From: Gigantopelta aegis
Lineage: Eukaryota > Mollusca > Gastropoda > Neomphalida > Peltospiridae
Length of the DNA stretch: 64,000 nucleotides
Direction: 5' to 3'
NCBI RefSeq assembly: GCF_016097555.1
Contig: NC_054706.1
Coordinates: 75,832,637-75,896,636, forward strand
A program made the position numbers and the translations under genes. The notes under the pieces were generated by a model, which was not told where the DNA came from, did not search any database, and saw only the letters and a program-made list of their open reading frames with translations. Every line of letters begins with the position of its first letter. Within the stretch, counting starts at the first letter, position 1. Shown piece after piece: positions 1 through 12,082 of this stretch.

Positions 1-232
1 TGCCGTCGGTGTGGGAACGATCCCTCTTGGTGGGTCCATTGGGCTATTTCAGCCAGTGCATCATGACTGTAAGTCCTATCCGGTCTGTGGGATGGTGCAT
101 ATAAAATATCCCTTGCTGCTAATGAAAAAATGTAGCGGATTTTCCTTTCTAAGACTGTCAAAATTGCCAAATGTTTGACATCCAATAGCCGATGATTAAT
201 AAAACAATGTGCTCTAGTGGTGGTAACAAAAA
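1..232 (+). repeat. SINE (family B), 5' end outside window
   Basis: A tRNA-headed SINE cut by the window start. It carries the shared body (GGGTCCATTGGGCTATTTC, GGATGGTGCATATAAAA, CCCTTGCTGCTAATG) and the family-B tail (GCCAAATGTTTGACATCC, then CAATGTGCTCTAGTGG). The same body and tail recur at 10.1, 15.9 and 35.4 kb, which is the evidence that it is a dispersed repeat. Confidence 0.8.
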
Positions 233-539
233 TCCCACAATTTTTTAACTTATACATTACAGAGCAATTTTGATTGTGCTCATTTCATTGGATGGTATGG
301 CTGTAGTGACTGGGTCATCTTCATGCAGTAACCAATCAGATATCAAATCGATGTCACGATATATTACTATAAAATACAAATATCTCCTCGGAGTTCTCTT
401 CAACAGGTTAGAGATTTTGGAAGTGATCTTAGCACTACATTATCGTAAAACCTTTTATAAGCTGTGATGCCATGACAATGCATGCAATAGCCTGCAACAG
501 TTTTGTCATAGTAGCGCTAAGATAGCATCAAAAATCAAG

Positions 540-660
540 GCTCTGGCTTTGTATTCATAAACGTACTTAAGTCAATGTATGATACTTATTTATGTACTTT
601 AAGTATGTATTTAGGTATCATACATTGACTTAAGTACGTTTATGAATACGGAGCCAGGAG
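540..660. repeat. Foldback (hairpin) element of about 120 bp
   Basis: The left arm (GTATTCATAAACGTACTTAA, then GTCAATGTATGATAC) is answered in inverse orientation at 614-651 by GTATCATACATTGAC and TTAAGTACGTTTATGAATAC. The arms are almost perfectly complementary and the loop is nearly absent, so the whole segment can fold into one hairpin. It is probably a small non-autonomous foldback/MITE. No coding potential. Confidence 0.75.
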
Positions 661-1497
661 TATAAGAAAAGATTTTGGGCCTAAAAAAAATCTTATGTTT
701 CCAGGAACCCAATCTTACCAAGAAAATAGGGCTAGCCCTAATTTTTTATATTGTTTTTAACGTATTATTGAATTTTTTAATTTTTTATTAGTATCTATGT
801 AAAAAAGAACATACATACCGTAACATTTTATCTGGACCCAACAGTGGAAGCTGACCAACACTCTTCCTTTTGTTTTCAGCATGTTCCTACAAACATTTGT
901 ATTATGCTTTACTTTACATCGACTTTAAGGATAATAAAGATAATAAAGACAATAGAAAAAGACTTGTTGACAAAAAACATTTATTTCAATAAATATCTGA
1001 CACAAGTGTACACCTTCCAATCATTATGAAACATACATTCAACATTTATAAATCGATACTATAAATTTACACATCAAGAACCCATACTACTAGGAAGAAT
1101 GAAACGTAATGTATTCCTTTAGGAACTGGAACTGACCCACACAACTGCATGGCTAACTAAGTACTGCATTAGGAACTCTACATTAAAGAAAACAAAAACA
1201 AGTCTACAATACACATTCAACCTAGTGTATTAAAGTATTAAAAGATATAAAATATTTTTGAAGATTTGGGAAAGGAAATCATCTCCAATATAAGCAGTGT
1301 ATTGTCTACCTGAAAGATGACTAAAACATGATCTTTGTTGATGGGTAGCTGTCGAATACATTATATTAGATGACTTGGTGCAATATATTGTTATTCATGG
1401 TCGTTAAATATTCAGGGCCAAATTTTCGAAACTTATACAGATGGAAAGAAACAAGAGAACACACCAAATTTAAATCATTACTGGATCAAAAATTAAG
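661..1497. other. AT-rich intergenic sequence, nothing recognised
   Basis: No exon, repeat array or RNA gene could be supported here. Short open frames lack any family resemblance. Confidence 0.6.
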
Positions 1498-1735
1498 TTT
1501 GTTTTTGTTTAACAACACCACTAGGGCACATTGATTTATTAATCATTAGCTATTGGATGTCAAACATCTGGTAAGTTTTATATATAGTCTTAGAGAGAAA
1601 ACCTGCTACATTTTTCCATTAGTAGCAAGGGATCTTTTATATGCATCATCCCACAGACAGAATAGCATAGCCTATACCATGACTGTTGCTATACCAGCCA
1701 AATGGGCTATGTTCCACCCCTACTAGATTAGTTAG
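1498..1735 (-). repeat. SINE (family B), reverse orientation
   Basis: Read on the minus strand it gives the SINE body and tail: ATGCATATAAAAGATCCCTT, GATGTCAAAC context GACATCCAATAGC, and a terminal GTTAAACAAAAACAAAC. The tRNA-like head is missing, so it is 5' truncated, as is usual for reverse-transcribed copies. Confidence 0.8.
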
Positions 1736-1738
1736 GCC

Positions 1739-2106
1739 TATATACAATACTAATATGTAATGTTGGATTCGCTGTCAGTACTGTGGCATTGACGGCCAGT
1801 AACAGTTAACTTCACTTATCTTACCGCTACTATATACAATACTAATATGTAATGTTGGATTCGCTGTCAGTACTGTGGCATTGACGGCCAGTAACAGTTA
1901 ACTTCACTTATCTTACCGCTACTATATACAATACTAATATGTAATGTTGGATTCACTGTCAGTACTGTGGCATTGACGGCCAGTAACAGTTAACTTCACT
2001 TATCTTACCGCTACTATATACAATACTAATATGTAATGTTGGATTCGTTGTCAGTACTGTGGGATTGACGGCCAGTAACAGTTAACTTCACTTATCTTAC
2101 CGCTAC
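1739..2106. repeat. Tandem repeat, 92 bp unit x 4
   Basis: Units start at 1739, 1831, 1923 and 2015, exactly 92 bp apart, each beginning TATATACAATACTAATATG and ending CTTATCTTACCGCTAC. Copies differ by only one to three bases, so the expansion is recent. Confidence 0.95.
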
Positions 2107-3139
2107 TATATCGTAAAACCATAACCTACAGCAATTTTAAAATATCGTGCTAAGATAGTTTAAAAAATATGGGCCCTGATACTATGGATGATGTTTTTTG
2201 TTGCAGTCAATTCTTGCTGTTACTATTTAATTGGTCTCTTATTACTTTCCACTGTCATAATTGTCTCCTAGTGATTTGTAACTTTCCTAAACCATTTTGT
2301 ATATTTAATAGTTTGTGGTAAATGCTGGTATTTAGCCACATGAACATGTCATAGTTTGTCTGCGTTTAAGACTTACATGTATCATCACTGGTGCATTTCC
2401 AGGCTCTAGCCCCCCACCCCTCCCCAATAATTCTGAATAAAAATATTGGTAACAAATCCTAAGGCAGAGCTGAATTTTACTTGTAGGCTATTTCAGGACA
2501 TCAAGTTTTCAAAATATTACGGGGGAGTATACCCACAAACAACCTAGAAACTTTTCTTTGCACCCATGATCTCAGTCAGCACCCTAATGTCTATTTGCTT
2601 CCACCATGCCTGATTTCATCCTTATTCTTTCTTTGGTGGAATAGTAAAGTCACTTCTTAAGCCCAATGAATCATTAACAGATATGTCTTTATAATTCTTG
2701 CCCACAGTACAATGAAGCAACGTTAAAGCACAGGCCACTCCAGACCGGTATTTTTTTAACACAACCAGAATCCACGTCTAAAACATGATCATCTATTTAG
2801 CTTTAACTGCAGAAGAAGTAAATTCAACAGTGCATATTCATCTATACATTACAACACTGACTAAAGCACTATCGTTAATATGAGGTAAATTACAAACCAG
2901 TGACTTAATATGTAATCTCGGCCACACTGCAAAACTCAATAAAATAACAACTGTAACAAGAATCATGTTTGTAACATAAGCTAATTATAACAAATAAATT
3001 ATCTTAAAATTAAACAGTTCATCACAATATGCATTTTGAAAGAAACACACAAAACTATGAAAAAACAAAAACCCAACAGAAGTAGATACGTACAAACTTG
3101 TGCAAAACTATTGTGAATAATTAGTTGTAGAGTTGCTTT
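2107..3139. other. Intergenic sequence, nothing recognised
   Basis: No gene, SINE or array could be supported. The sequence is AT-rich with no long frame. Confidence 0.6.
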
Positions 3140-3505
3140 GCAAAAATAGTACTAACAACTGGTAATGTACAAATACTGCACACAATTATTACCAATAATT
3201 AGTATGATGAAATATAGGACAGATGTGCAAAAATAGTACTAACAACTGGTAATGTACAAATACTGCACACAATTATTACCAATAATTAGTATGATGAAAT
3301 ATAGGACAGATGTGCAAAAATAGTACTAACAACTGGTAATGTACAAATACTGCACACAATTATTACCAATAATTAGTATGATGAAATATAGGACAGATGT
3401 GCAAAAATAGTACTAACAACTGGTAATGTACAAATACTGCACACAATTATTACCAATAATTAGTATGATGAAATATAGGACAGATGTGCAAAAATAGTAC
3501 CAATA
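3140..3505. repeat. Tandem repeat, 87 bp unit, four copies plus a partial
   Basis: GCAAAAATAGTACTAACAAC recurs every 87 bp (c at 3141, 3228, 3315, 3402) and a partial fifth copy starts at 3489. Each unit ends ATATAGGACAGATGT. Copies are almost identical. The minus-strand open frame across the end of it is a by-product of the repeat. Confidence 0.95.
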
Positions 3506-4372
3506 ATTGATGTATGATTTATGTGTGCAAAATATAGCCCAGAACTGGTTTGAAGTAAATGTAATATATTCAAAATGTATCATTACATATATTTTCAATT
3601 CTCCATGTACAAGTGCTAAACCCTGGAGACAATTTCATACTTCAGCATTACAAACTACAAGCAAATAAATAATGTAACTGTAGTGGTGTTCCAATAATTG
3701 ACTGTACATAATCAAATATTGATCAGTTCAGCTCAAACACTGAAATCATTTAAATAGAAACCAGATGCACTTTGGGCATATCATTAACACAAAGAACCCC
3801 AAGATACCTGATGAGTATTCAAGGTACACAACAATTGCATAGTTCTAATCAAATTTTCCTTACATTCATATATATTTTACCTGAAAGTTAATTGGTTTGT
3901 GAAAACCAACAACAAAGGATTAACTTTCAACCAATTCCCAACAGAAAGTAATGCAACTGGTGTTTTTATACAGAGTGACTGAATAGGTTAATATTTGGCT
4001 AATGAAATTGGGCATATGTTAGCCACTTCTAATCAACCTATTTATGAAAATAACTTAAAATGTCAATACACAATTTTGCTAAAATCGATGATGACCTTGC
4101 AACATCATTGCTTGGGTGTTCATTTTGTTGTCGGTCAGTAATTTTCTGAAATACAATACATGATTCATTTTAATTATTTTGATGAATCTAACAAGTCAGT
4201 ATTTAGAAATTGCAAATTTATAAAGAATATTACTTAATAAGCAGAAAATAAGCATATTGTGAAAATACTTTCAAAGTTTAAAATGTTTTTGCTTTTTTAA
4301 ATTTAAATTCTCATTAAACAAAATATTATCCCAAACAGTAATAAAAGAACTAGCACAACAACGTGCTAATGA
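3506..4372. other. Intergenic sequence, nothing recognised
   Basis: AT-rich, no supported gene or repeat. Confidence 0.55.
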
Positions 4373-4605
4373 TTTTTTTTATTATCAGTACCAGAAAGTA
4401 AAAACAACTGTTATATTACTTGCAACTATGATTGTTACAGTTAAGTATTTTTTTTATTACCAGTACCAGAAAGTAAAAACAACTGTTATATTACTTGCAA
4501 CTATGATTGTTACAGTTATGTATTTTTTTTATTACCAGTACCAGAAAGTAAAAACAACTGTTGTATTACTTGCAACTATGATTGTTATAGTTATGTATTT
4601 TTTAA
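4373..4605. repeat. Tandem repeat, 75 bp unit x 3
   Basis: CAGTACCAGAAAGTAAAAAC begins at 4386, 4461 and 4536, so the unit is 75 bp. 75 is a multiple of three, so an open frame of 66 codons runs through the array. That frame is best treated as non-coding. Confidence 0.95.
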
Positions 4606-6879
4606 ACTGCATAAAGGTCTGCCATTAATTGCTGCATATACACATGATGGCACTGTTGCAAACAAACTACCAACAAAAGATAACATATATCAAAAGAGGG
4701 TCAATTGTAACATTAAATTTAAAAAAAATAAAATCAGATTGTGATTCACCAATTTAAACTTCTTTTATTAATTAATTAATTAATTTTTTCTGGATTGCAA
4801 GGACAATACGGCGAGAATTACTTCCAGGGGCCTTAAATGCCCAAGAAATGCAATGTACAGCATGAAATTAGGAAATGTATCCGAGGCATAAATAAAACAG
4901 AGTATTTCTAGGAACCTGACCCTATCTTTTTTTTTCTTTTTTTTTTAAGTAATGTTATTTTTAAAAAAGTTAAATTATTATATTATTATTATTACTACTA
5001 CTTATATAACATTTTATCTGGACCTATAGGCGTGAATGAAGTACATATAAAATATATACCTTTTTTCCAGCACGTTCCCAAAAACACAAAACTGGGTGGG
5101 TTTTTTAAAAATGTTTATGCATATTGTAATGTCCAAAAGCTTGCTATAAATCGTTACGTTTAATAAGGGTCCACTTTCTGGTAGAATACATCATCCCACG
5201 CCAAATCCATTGTACTGGTATGAATGGTCACAACAAAATTGTCCTACATAGTTGGTGAGGTGCAACATATTTTATATAAAACATTCTATTATACAAATGC
5301 TGATTGTTTGCTTCACGTAAACATTTAATTAGTAATAAAACTGAAATGATTAAATGATGTGCATTTATTAATAAAATAGAGAAACACACAGACTACCACA
5401 CACACACACAGTCGGGATCAAAACAACTGACAGATAGTGAATACATGATCTACAACATACCAGGACCTAACACAAACCCAATGCTTATTCCTAATGTTTC
5501 TTGCAACATTAAATTTAGTTTTTAACGCTAACCACAAGAATCTGGATGATCTAATGCTAGTCTCAGAGTACCAACTGGCAAGACAAAGTTGACCAACTCA
5601 ACAGCTGTGTTGTAATTTCCTCCATACCCAACTATGACGGGTGCACTTAGATTAACAATTAATCGGTCATAGGAGTTGTATATGACGAGCGCTCAAACTA
5701 GCAACTAGCAGCTGGATCAGCAAATTGACCAACTGCCATGTCAGTTGGTAGACTGAGCCTAGCACATAAGAATCTATTTCAAAACAGAAAATGTTTTCTG
5801 TCAGTGGAACAGATACCTGTAACTTAAGGGATTTGAACTCAGGACATTCTGAGTGATGGTCCAGGCTCTACCAACTAAGTTGAGAATGGAATGCCCACTG
5901 TCTGTATACTGTGGGAGCACTCTTTGTTTTACAAAGACTACTATACAAGCAACAAAACATCTGGTCAAGGGAACAACTTTTGATACACACCTCCATTCAT
6001 ATTATATCTATAAACATTTAAACACATAACCATAACTCGCTGAAATACTATAATATAATATCACAATTTTTGAATCTACATGATTTATTGTAACAGGTTA
6101 ATAAAGGCTTGCATGCATAGCTTTCTTAAAACATATTTTTTCAGACTTTTTTTTTTTCCTAAACAAAGTTTTTATTTCAACATTATGAAGTAAAGATTTA
6201 ATCAGAAGAACTGTTTATCAATGTTATTTTTATACCAGTAACCACATACATGTAACTTAACATACTTTATAATTATATGTTTATTAGTGGGTTAAAAATA
6301 ATGATTTTCTTCTTTGTGTAGACTTCAATCTGTAGTTTGTGAAAGCATGTGGGAAAATATATTATTCTTCTGCTCCCTGATACCATAACAAGTATATATT
6401 ACATTCATCACACAAAAAGACAAACTGTACAAACTACCCAGTTATTAAATAACTTAATACACTGTTTAAAACACCATAGCCATATTTTACTGTCATGGTT
6501 ATAAAACAGATGACATTATTTATATTTCACTTTGAGTGCAAATTAAATATCTCATTTTGTAAAAACACTACATCTCTTAACACAAAGTACATTTATTTCA
6601 GATGTCCCTTAATGCTGGATCAGAAGGGATATATATGTATATTTAAATTATATTTTAATCTCAAGATATAACAAATGATGATACTTGATGCATAATCCAT
6701 TGATGATGAGCAAATCAATCAAATGTTCTGCAAACACAGAAACTGGTACATGGGATGCTGCTTATGTAATATTTCCGAATCATCTATTTTGATTAACTGT
6801 ACCCCACTATAGCCTATCGGAATACTTGATGCACTGATCTTGTATTATAAAGATATAAAAACGTATGATTGTATACTGA
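4606..6879. other. Intergenic sequence, nothing coding recognised
   Basis: AT-rich with T tracts and a short TTAA run near 4770. A (CA)n stretch is at about 5399-5409. No exon or mobile element could be supported. Confidence 0.5.
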
Positions 6880-6883
6880 TTCA

Positions 6884-7115
6884 AATAAATCATTGCTGGC
6901 CACAGTGGGTGTAGTTGTTGAGCTGCTTGGTACCGAGTTCGCATCCCAGTACCAGCTCCTACCCAGAGCAATGTTTAACTACTATTGGGCAGATGTTATG
7001 ACCACTACACCTATGTCTGTCTCACAAGTAACTCGCTATCCTGGACTGACAACCCAGGTTGTTGAGGTGTGTGCCCATGACTGTTTTTGAACCTTAATTC
7101 GATATAAGCATGAAA
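6884..7115 (+). repeat. SINE family C copy
   Basis: It shares with 37.5-37.76 kb the order TTCGCA..CC..GTACCAGCTCC, ACCCAGAGC/ATCCAGAGC, GACCACTACACC, CTGGAC-GACAACCCAG and GAGGTGTGTGCCCA, then CTTAATT-GATAT. The segment resembling a B box (GAGTTCGCATCCCAG) fits a tRNA-derived head. The 73-codon open frame over it is not a gene. Confidence 0.7.
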
Positions 7116-7488
7116 ATCATTCATCCATTATGTGGTAAAGTAATCTGAGAGGTCTAACTGTAACTATCGTGTGTATGTTACATGTCTAGTGACTAAATGG
7201 TTTTGATTTCATCTTGAAACTACAGACTACTTTTCTTTTTTTTATCACAGCTGAAGAATAAAAAAGTACAAATAAAACAAAAAGCACTTGAGTAAACAAA
7301 AATACATAATTTTTTAAAACATAAACAGAATTGTCATACAATGAAGTAACAAACAAAACAATGTATCAAAACCTGTATCGCTTTTGTTCAGTGATTTCGA
7401 TACATTTACAAATAAATACTAAGACTGTAAACAAAAAATAATAATTATGGTCCAAATTTATGAAAGGTATATTATATCCTTTTGTCAT

Positions 7489-7779
7489 ATACTCATGTCA
7501 TAAGAAGCATCTAAAACAAACAGGATAATCACCCTTTGTAATTCAGACCCTATGAATGTCATCAGAATTTTGTAATCGGGTCTAGCTCATCAACTCATTC
7601 AGCTTACATGTATGTACACTGCTGGAGAGAAATATACTCCTGTCATAAGAAGCATCTAAAATAAACAGGATAATCACCCTTTGTAATTCAGACCCTATGA
7701 ATGTCGTCAGAATTTTGTAATCGGGTCTAGCTCATCAACTCATTCAGCTTACATGTACGTACACTGCTGGAGAGAAATA
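7489..7779. repeat. Tandem duplication, 145 bp unit x 2
   Basis: The block starting ATACTCATGTCATAAGAAGC at 7489 recurs at 7634 with about four substitutions, ending GCTGGAGAGAAATAT in both. No coding content. Confidence 0.95.
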
Positions 7780-8258
7780 TGGGAACACATCAAACTGTAG
7801 ACCAAATTTAATTCACTACTAGCATAATAATGTCTGTATTTTAAACAGAGTTGTAATGTGGGATTGAATGTCAGTAGTGTCCATAGGCGTACAGGCCTGA
7901 ATCTGGATAAAATTTATGTTACTACCAAACAGCTACAATGTATATCAGGCGCGGGACCAAGCCCTCCCTATTTGTGGTCAAACAATATATATTACAGAAT
8001 ACACCAATAATGCAAACTTAAGGACCTTTAAATTCTATTTTAAAAAACAAGAACAGCTTTTGGGCCCCCTCTATTAAAAAATCCTGGTCAGCATCTAAAT
8101 GTAGGGTTGCAAACAAATCACTACATAGTTTTACATGGATTGCAACTAATTTTGATGGTAGAATGGTGGAAATACATAGTAAATGGGGCTCAGGTTAGCA
8201 CATTTTGCCTGAATATCTATTATTTTGGCCTGAATTTGAGGTTTTGCTCCAGCACATG
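7780..8258. other. Intergenic sequence, nothing recognised
   Basis: No supported gene. Fragments near 7870-7930 resemble words seen elsewhere in the window but no boundaries could be set. Confidence 0.45.
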
Positions 8259-8327
8259 GGGGGGGGGGGGGGGGTGGTGTGTGTGTGTGTGTGTTTGTCG
8301 TGTGTGCCCCCCCCCCCCCCCCCCCCA
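8259..8327. repeat. Low-complexity G-run, (GT)n and C-run
   Basis: A run of G, then (TG)n, then a run of C. The G and C runs can pair, so the tract could fold. Open frames on both strands here (poly-Gly, poly-Pro) are artefacts. Confidence 0.95.
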
Positions 8328-8829
8328 CTCTGTCTTGTAGGCTTATGGTAGTGTCAAATTGTCTGCCAGTAACATGGTCAACTTTTTACACTCGGAATTG
8401 AGGGTTTTAGTTGTAGTCAATCTTTACTGTTATTATTTGCGTTCTCCATATTTCTTTCCATCAACATGTTTTACATTCTCCATATATGTGGGACATGAAG
8501 AGTGCTTGGAAACTGACCCAATATAAAGCCGGTTATCAGTGTATTATATACAAGCATGTAATGAGGGTTCTGACAACTGTTATACAGTGTTTGGAAAATG
8601 AAGAACATGATGTAAGCTAGTTAGGATCTTTCTTATTCTAGTAGATCATTAATCAAGATGTCACTTCTAGTCACTCCAATCTGTACATCACAACACACTG
8701 GACTCGAACAGCACAAGTAGGTCTATAACCTAGTTGTTTTTTCCTGATTCATATGGAAATAAAATCTGGTTAATTAAACTACAAAATAATGTTTATAGTA
8801 AGTGCAATACAAGACTAACAGCAAATATT

Positions 8830-9218
8830 TTAAAGGGACTTCCCGAGTTTGCTGCATTGTAAGATGTTTCCAACTAATAAAATATTTCTACGATTATACT
8901 TACATATTAAATATATTTTCTTGTTTAGAATATCAGTGTCTGTATATTCAATGTGTTTCTGGTCGTCTTAATATTTGTAAGAAGCCCAAAGTGGATTTTG
9001 TCTTCAAATAATTTCGTACGTACGAAAAAATCTGTTTTAAGAAATAAAATGAAATTTAACCTGGTACAAATATTAAAACGATCAGAAACATGTTTAATAT
9101 ACAGCCACTAATATTTTATGCAGATAAATACATTTGATATGTAATTAAAGCCGTCAAAAAGTCTCTGTTAGTCGATAACATCTTAAAAATTGCAGCAAAC
9201 TCAGGAATGTCCCTTTAA
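8830..9218. mobile_element. MITE, TTAA-flanked, copy 1
   Basis: The termini are inverted: TTAAAGGGAC and GAGTTTGCTGCATTGTAAGA on the left, GCAGCAAACTCAGGAATGTC then CCTTTAA on the right. TTAA at 8830-8833 and 9215-9218 would be the target duplication, as for piggyBac-type transposition. A second copy lies at 50725-51107. A palindromic CGTACGTACG sits inside. No transposase is encoded, so it is non-autonomous. Confidence 0.9.
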
Positions 9219-9830
9219 TGGCAATAACCATTCGGTCGACTGTAAGTCAATGGTGTGGAAAATCAAATATATGTTTGTTTGTTTCTTTAAAAAGGAAAAA
9301 TATTTTATTTATTCATTAATATTTGTGATTTATTTGATATTTCATGTGCTGCTTATTGTGCCATTTGCAAACATTATTTTATTGAAAGCTACAGCCACTT
9401 TTTATGTCCAGCTGTCTGAAAAAGGAAACTACTCTCACTAAACCTTCAGCATGATAACCAACCTGTAACAGTCAAAGCACCTCCAATTCCAATAAAATAA
9501 AGAAAAGGGGCATTACCTTTTAACAGAAATAAATTTAACACCTATATACATGTGTCTTATTGGCTGCAATAGTGGTATAATCCCTGTAATGGGGAAGAAT
9601 TTGATTTTTTTTTAAAAAAATTTTTAAACATATGAGGCACACAAATGTGGATTCCGCCACTTTGCAATATGTTTTTGGTATTACAAGAATTAGTGATGCA
9701 ACATGAAACAAAGTATTCCTTGTATAGCACTTGTTAATGTTCCCATCTCATTAGCCATAATAGTAAAATATAACAAATGTGAAAAGGTGGATTTCTTGTC
9801 ATGGACTACATGTAAGTTAGAAAAGTTTCA
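9219..9830. other. Intergenic sequence, nothing recognised
   Basis: An 83-codon open frame at 9190-9441 overlaps the MITE end and has no family resemblance. A poly-T/poly-A stretch lies at 9604-9626. Confidence 0.5.
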
Positions 9831-9900
9831 AAAGTTTGTTTGACACCACTAAGGCACACTGATTAATTAATTATCCGTTATTGGATGTCAAACAAAAATA
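9831..9900 (-). repeat. SINE family B tail fragment, reverse
   Basis: The minus strand reads GTTTGACATCCAATAACGG and then a tail with GTGTCAAACAAAC. Only the 3' part of the SINE is present. Confidence 0.65.
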
Positions 9901-10065
9901 ATATATTTAACAACTACATGTACGTCAACTACATCGAAGGAATCGCCTAATAGTGCAGTCATCTTACATTAGAGTATATTTCTGGGTGAAAGGTGCTTTG
10001 GCCCAAGGATCAAACATCATGGGACCCATTTTCTGACTGGGTTTTACCAGTACTTTTACCAGTAC

Positions 10066-10245
10066 CCCATAACTGATATATCAAAGGCCATAGTATAGGC
10101 ATATGCTGTGAATATACAAGATTTAGCAGGTTTTCTCTAAGACTGTCAGTATTATCAAATGTTTGACATCCAATGGCTGATAATCAAGAAACCAATGTGC
10201 TCTGATGGCGTCATCAATCGAAACAAACTTTTAACTTTCAGGGTA
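10066..10245 (+). repeat. SINE family B, partial
   Basis: Contains CATAACTG-TATCAAAGGCCAT, CAGGTTTTCTCTAAGACTGT, AATGTTTGACATCCAATGGC and CAATGTGCTCTGATGGCGTC followed by AAACAAACTTTTAACTTTC. The head is missing and the copy is diverged. Confidence 0.75.
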
Positions 10246-11209
10246 AAACTTAAAAGTTTTATGTTTAGAGTATTCCATTCTTTATCTCCTAGTGTTCTCA
10301 GCAGTGTCCAAATTCAAAACAATTCAAACTCATAGAAGAAGCACTTATGGTCCGTTTTGTCTTCATTACGTACCTTCAAATTATTTTCTGGCAGAAAGCC
10401 TAACAGTGTACTGGCATGACCGTTTTGGCACATAGTAGAATTTTGATGATGCTAAGATTTTAAAAGTATTTTCTAAAAATACATTTTACTGAATCATCAA
10501 GTCAGAACACTTCGAATAATCACAGACGTGAGAATTTACTCATTTCCTGATATGATTTGAGAACCTTGGGTCGGAGAGTTCCCAGCAAATTCGTAGGGGA
10601 TTATACATTCAGGAATAAATCTCACACAACTAAATGTGAAGGAATTATTACTTCAACGTAAGTTTTAGCCAGAAATGATATACCTGTTGTAAGATGATAA
10701 AGTACAAAGTACATGTACTTTTACAGGTAAACAGAATAACAGTTTAAAATGTAACATGAGCAGGCAAACTGAACTTGCTCTCAATATAAATCTCTTCCAA
10801 CGCGGCAATAGAATTTGTACACTCGGTCGATATAAATCCATAATATATACATCAAACACTTTTATATCTTTGACTAGAGTATGTTTTCACTTGTGTACAA
10901 ATCATCTGGGTATATTTTGGTTAACTGTTTGAAATGACTTCATATTCCTAACAACACACAGCACAAACAATGACTTGTATAACAAATCAAATTTTGATAG
11001 AATCAGTTTTTAACACTGGTCTGTACAAAATAGCAAAACAGATGTTCATTAAATACAAAACCCAGTGCAACTGACTTGCTTCTGACATCACACTGTGCAA
11101 CCAAAACAATATACAATTTTGTCAGTAATTAAATGGCGACTGACAATGGTGCAAAGTAATCTGTCTGTATCATCACATAGTGATAGTGTAACTGGCTGAT
11201 AATAGAACT
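10246..11209. other. Intergenic or NAA60 downstream sequence, nothing recognised
   Basis: No exon could be supported. It could include distal 3' UTR of NAA60 (minus strand), which cannot be decided without transcripts. Confidence 0.4.
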
Positions 11210-11343
11210 GTAAAATTAAAACTACGAATGACTGTCACCAAGATACAACTATATCTGTAAATTAAAACACTGACAGATTGATAATAAAACTGAGTGGCTG
11301 GTTTCCACTGGCCACTACTGAAACAGTGCGTGACTAACTCTAT

Positions 11344-11575
11344 GGTACAGCTAACTGTAAACTAAAACAGCGAGTGACCGTCATGATTGTATAGATAACA
11401 GTAAACCAAAACAGTGAGTGGCTGTCAAGATAGTACAGTTAACTGTAAACCAAAAGAGTGAACGGCTGTCTCCATGGTACAGCTAACTGCAATCTAAAAC
11501 AGTGAGCAGCCGTCTCCATGGTACAGCTAACTGTAAACTAAAACAGAGAGTGGCTGTCATGATAGTACAGGGTTC
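11344..11575. repeat. Minisatellite, about 45 bp unit, about 5 copies
   Basis: Words GGTACAGCTAACTGTAAACT, AAAACAG-GAGTGGC and TGTCATGAT recur about every 45 bp. Diverged remnants extend left to about 11215 and one half unit (CTGTAAATTAAAACAGTGTG) stands alone at 11879-11898, just beyond the NAA60 stop, so the array may lie in the NAA60 3' UTR or just downstream. Confidence 0.8.
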
Positions 11576-11750
11576 AAACTTAACAATGGCACTGGCAGCA
11601 ATTGCCGTTGTTGAGAAATAAATTGCCATAGGTAGAGAGTATCCTCATCAATGGCAAAATGTATAAACTTGGGAGTACATTATCTGCCAATACTTAATAG
11701 TTGCACATTTGAAATATGGCTGTATACAGCAAAATAACTTTTCTGTCATG

Positions 11751-11756
11751 TTTATT
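11751..11756 (-). terminator. Candidate poly(A) signal of NAA60
   Basis: TTTATT on the plus strand is AATAAA on the minus strand, about 180 nt past the NAA60 stop. AATAAA is common in AT-rich DNA, so this is only a candidate. Confidence 0.3.
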
Positions 11757-11937
11757 TGCTGCAAATGTCACTTTTAAAAATGATTTCCATAGGCAGCCAG
11801 CCTCACCATTGCCATCAGTGGGCTGTTTCACTCATCACAATTCTTTTTAAAATTGCCGCGGGAAACAAATTCTGTAAACTGTAAATTAAAACAGTGTGTG
11901 GCTGTCATGTCCGTAGTTTCTCGTGCAGATGATGACA

Positions 11938-12082
11938 TCAGCTGGTGTGGCTCAGGGATGTTGGTTGTTTTGACGGGTTTAGTAGTCTATGTATAAAATT
12001 CTGAACTGCGGTGTAGATGTGACGAGGAAACGCACATGGCTGCAGCTTGGTGATAGCACTCCCACAGTGGCTGATGTAGTCG
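11938..12082 (-). CDS. NAA60: NAA60 coding exon 5 (residues 191-238, stop)
   Basis: Encodes the C-terminus from DYISHCGSAITKLQPC and HIYTAVQNFIHRLLN to LSHTS and TGA at 11938-11940. In human the equivalent part forms amphipathic helices that attach the enzyme to membranes. The exon is reached only through the AT-AC intron. Confidence 0.93.

Noticed and set aside
6869..7090. 73-codon frame
   Set aside because: It lies over a SINE family C copy.
8107..8340. Gly/Pro-rich frames on both strands
   Set aside because: They follow from the G, GT and C runs.
12060..12082. GT-AG acceptor CATCAG for NAA60 exon 5
   Set aside because: It would drop DYIS and breaks the phase with every nearby GT. The AT-AC reading fits consensus, phase and protein.
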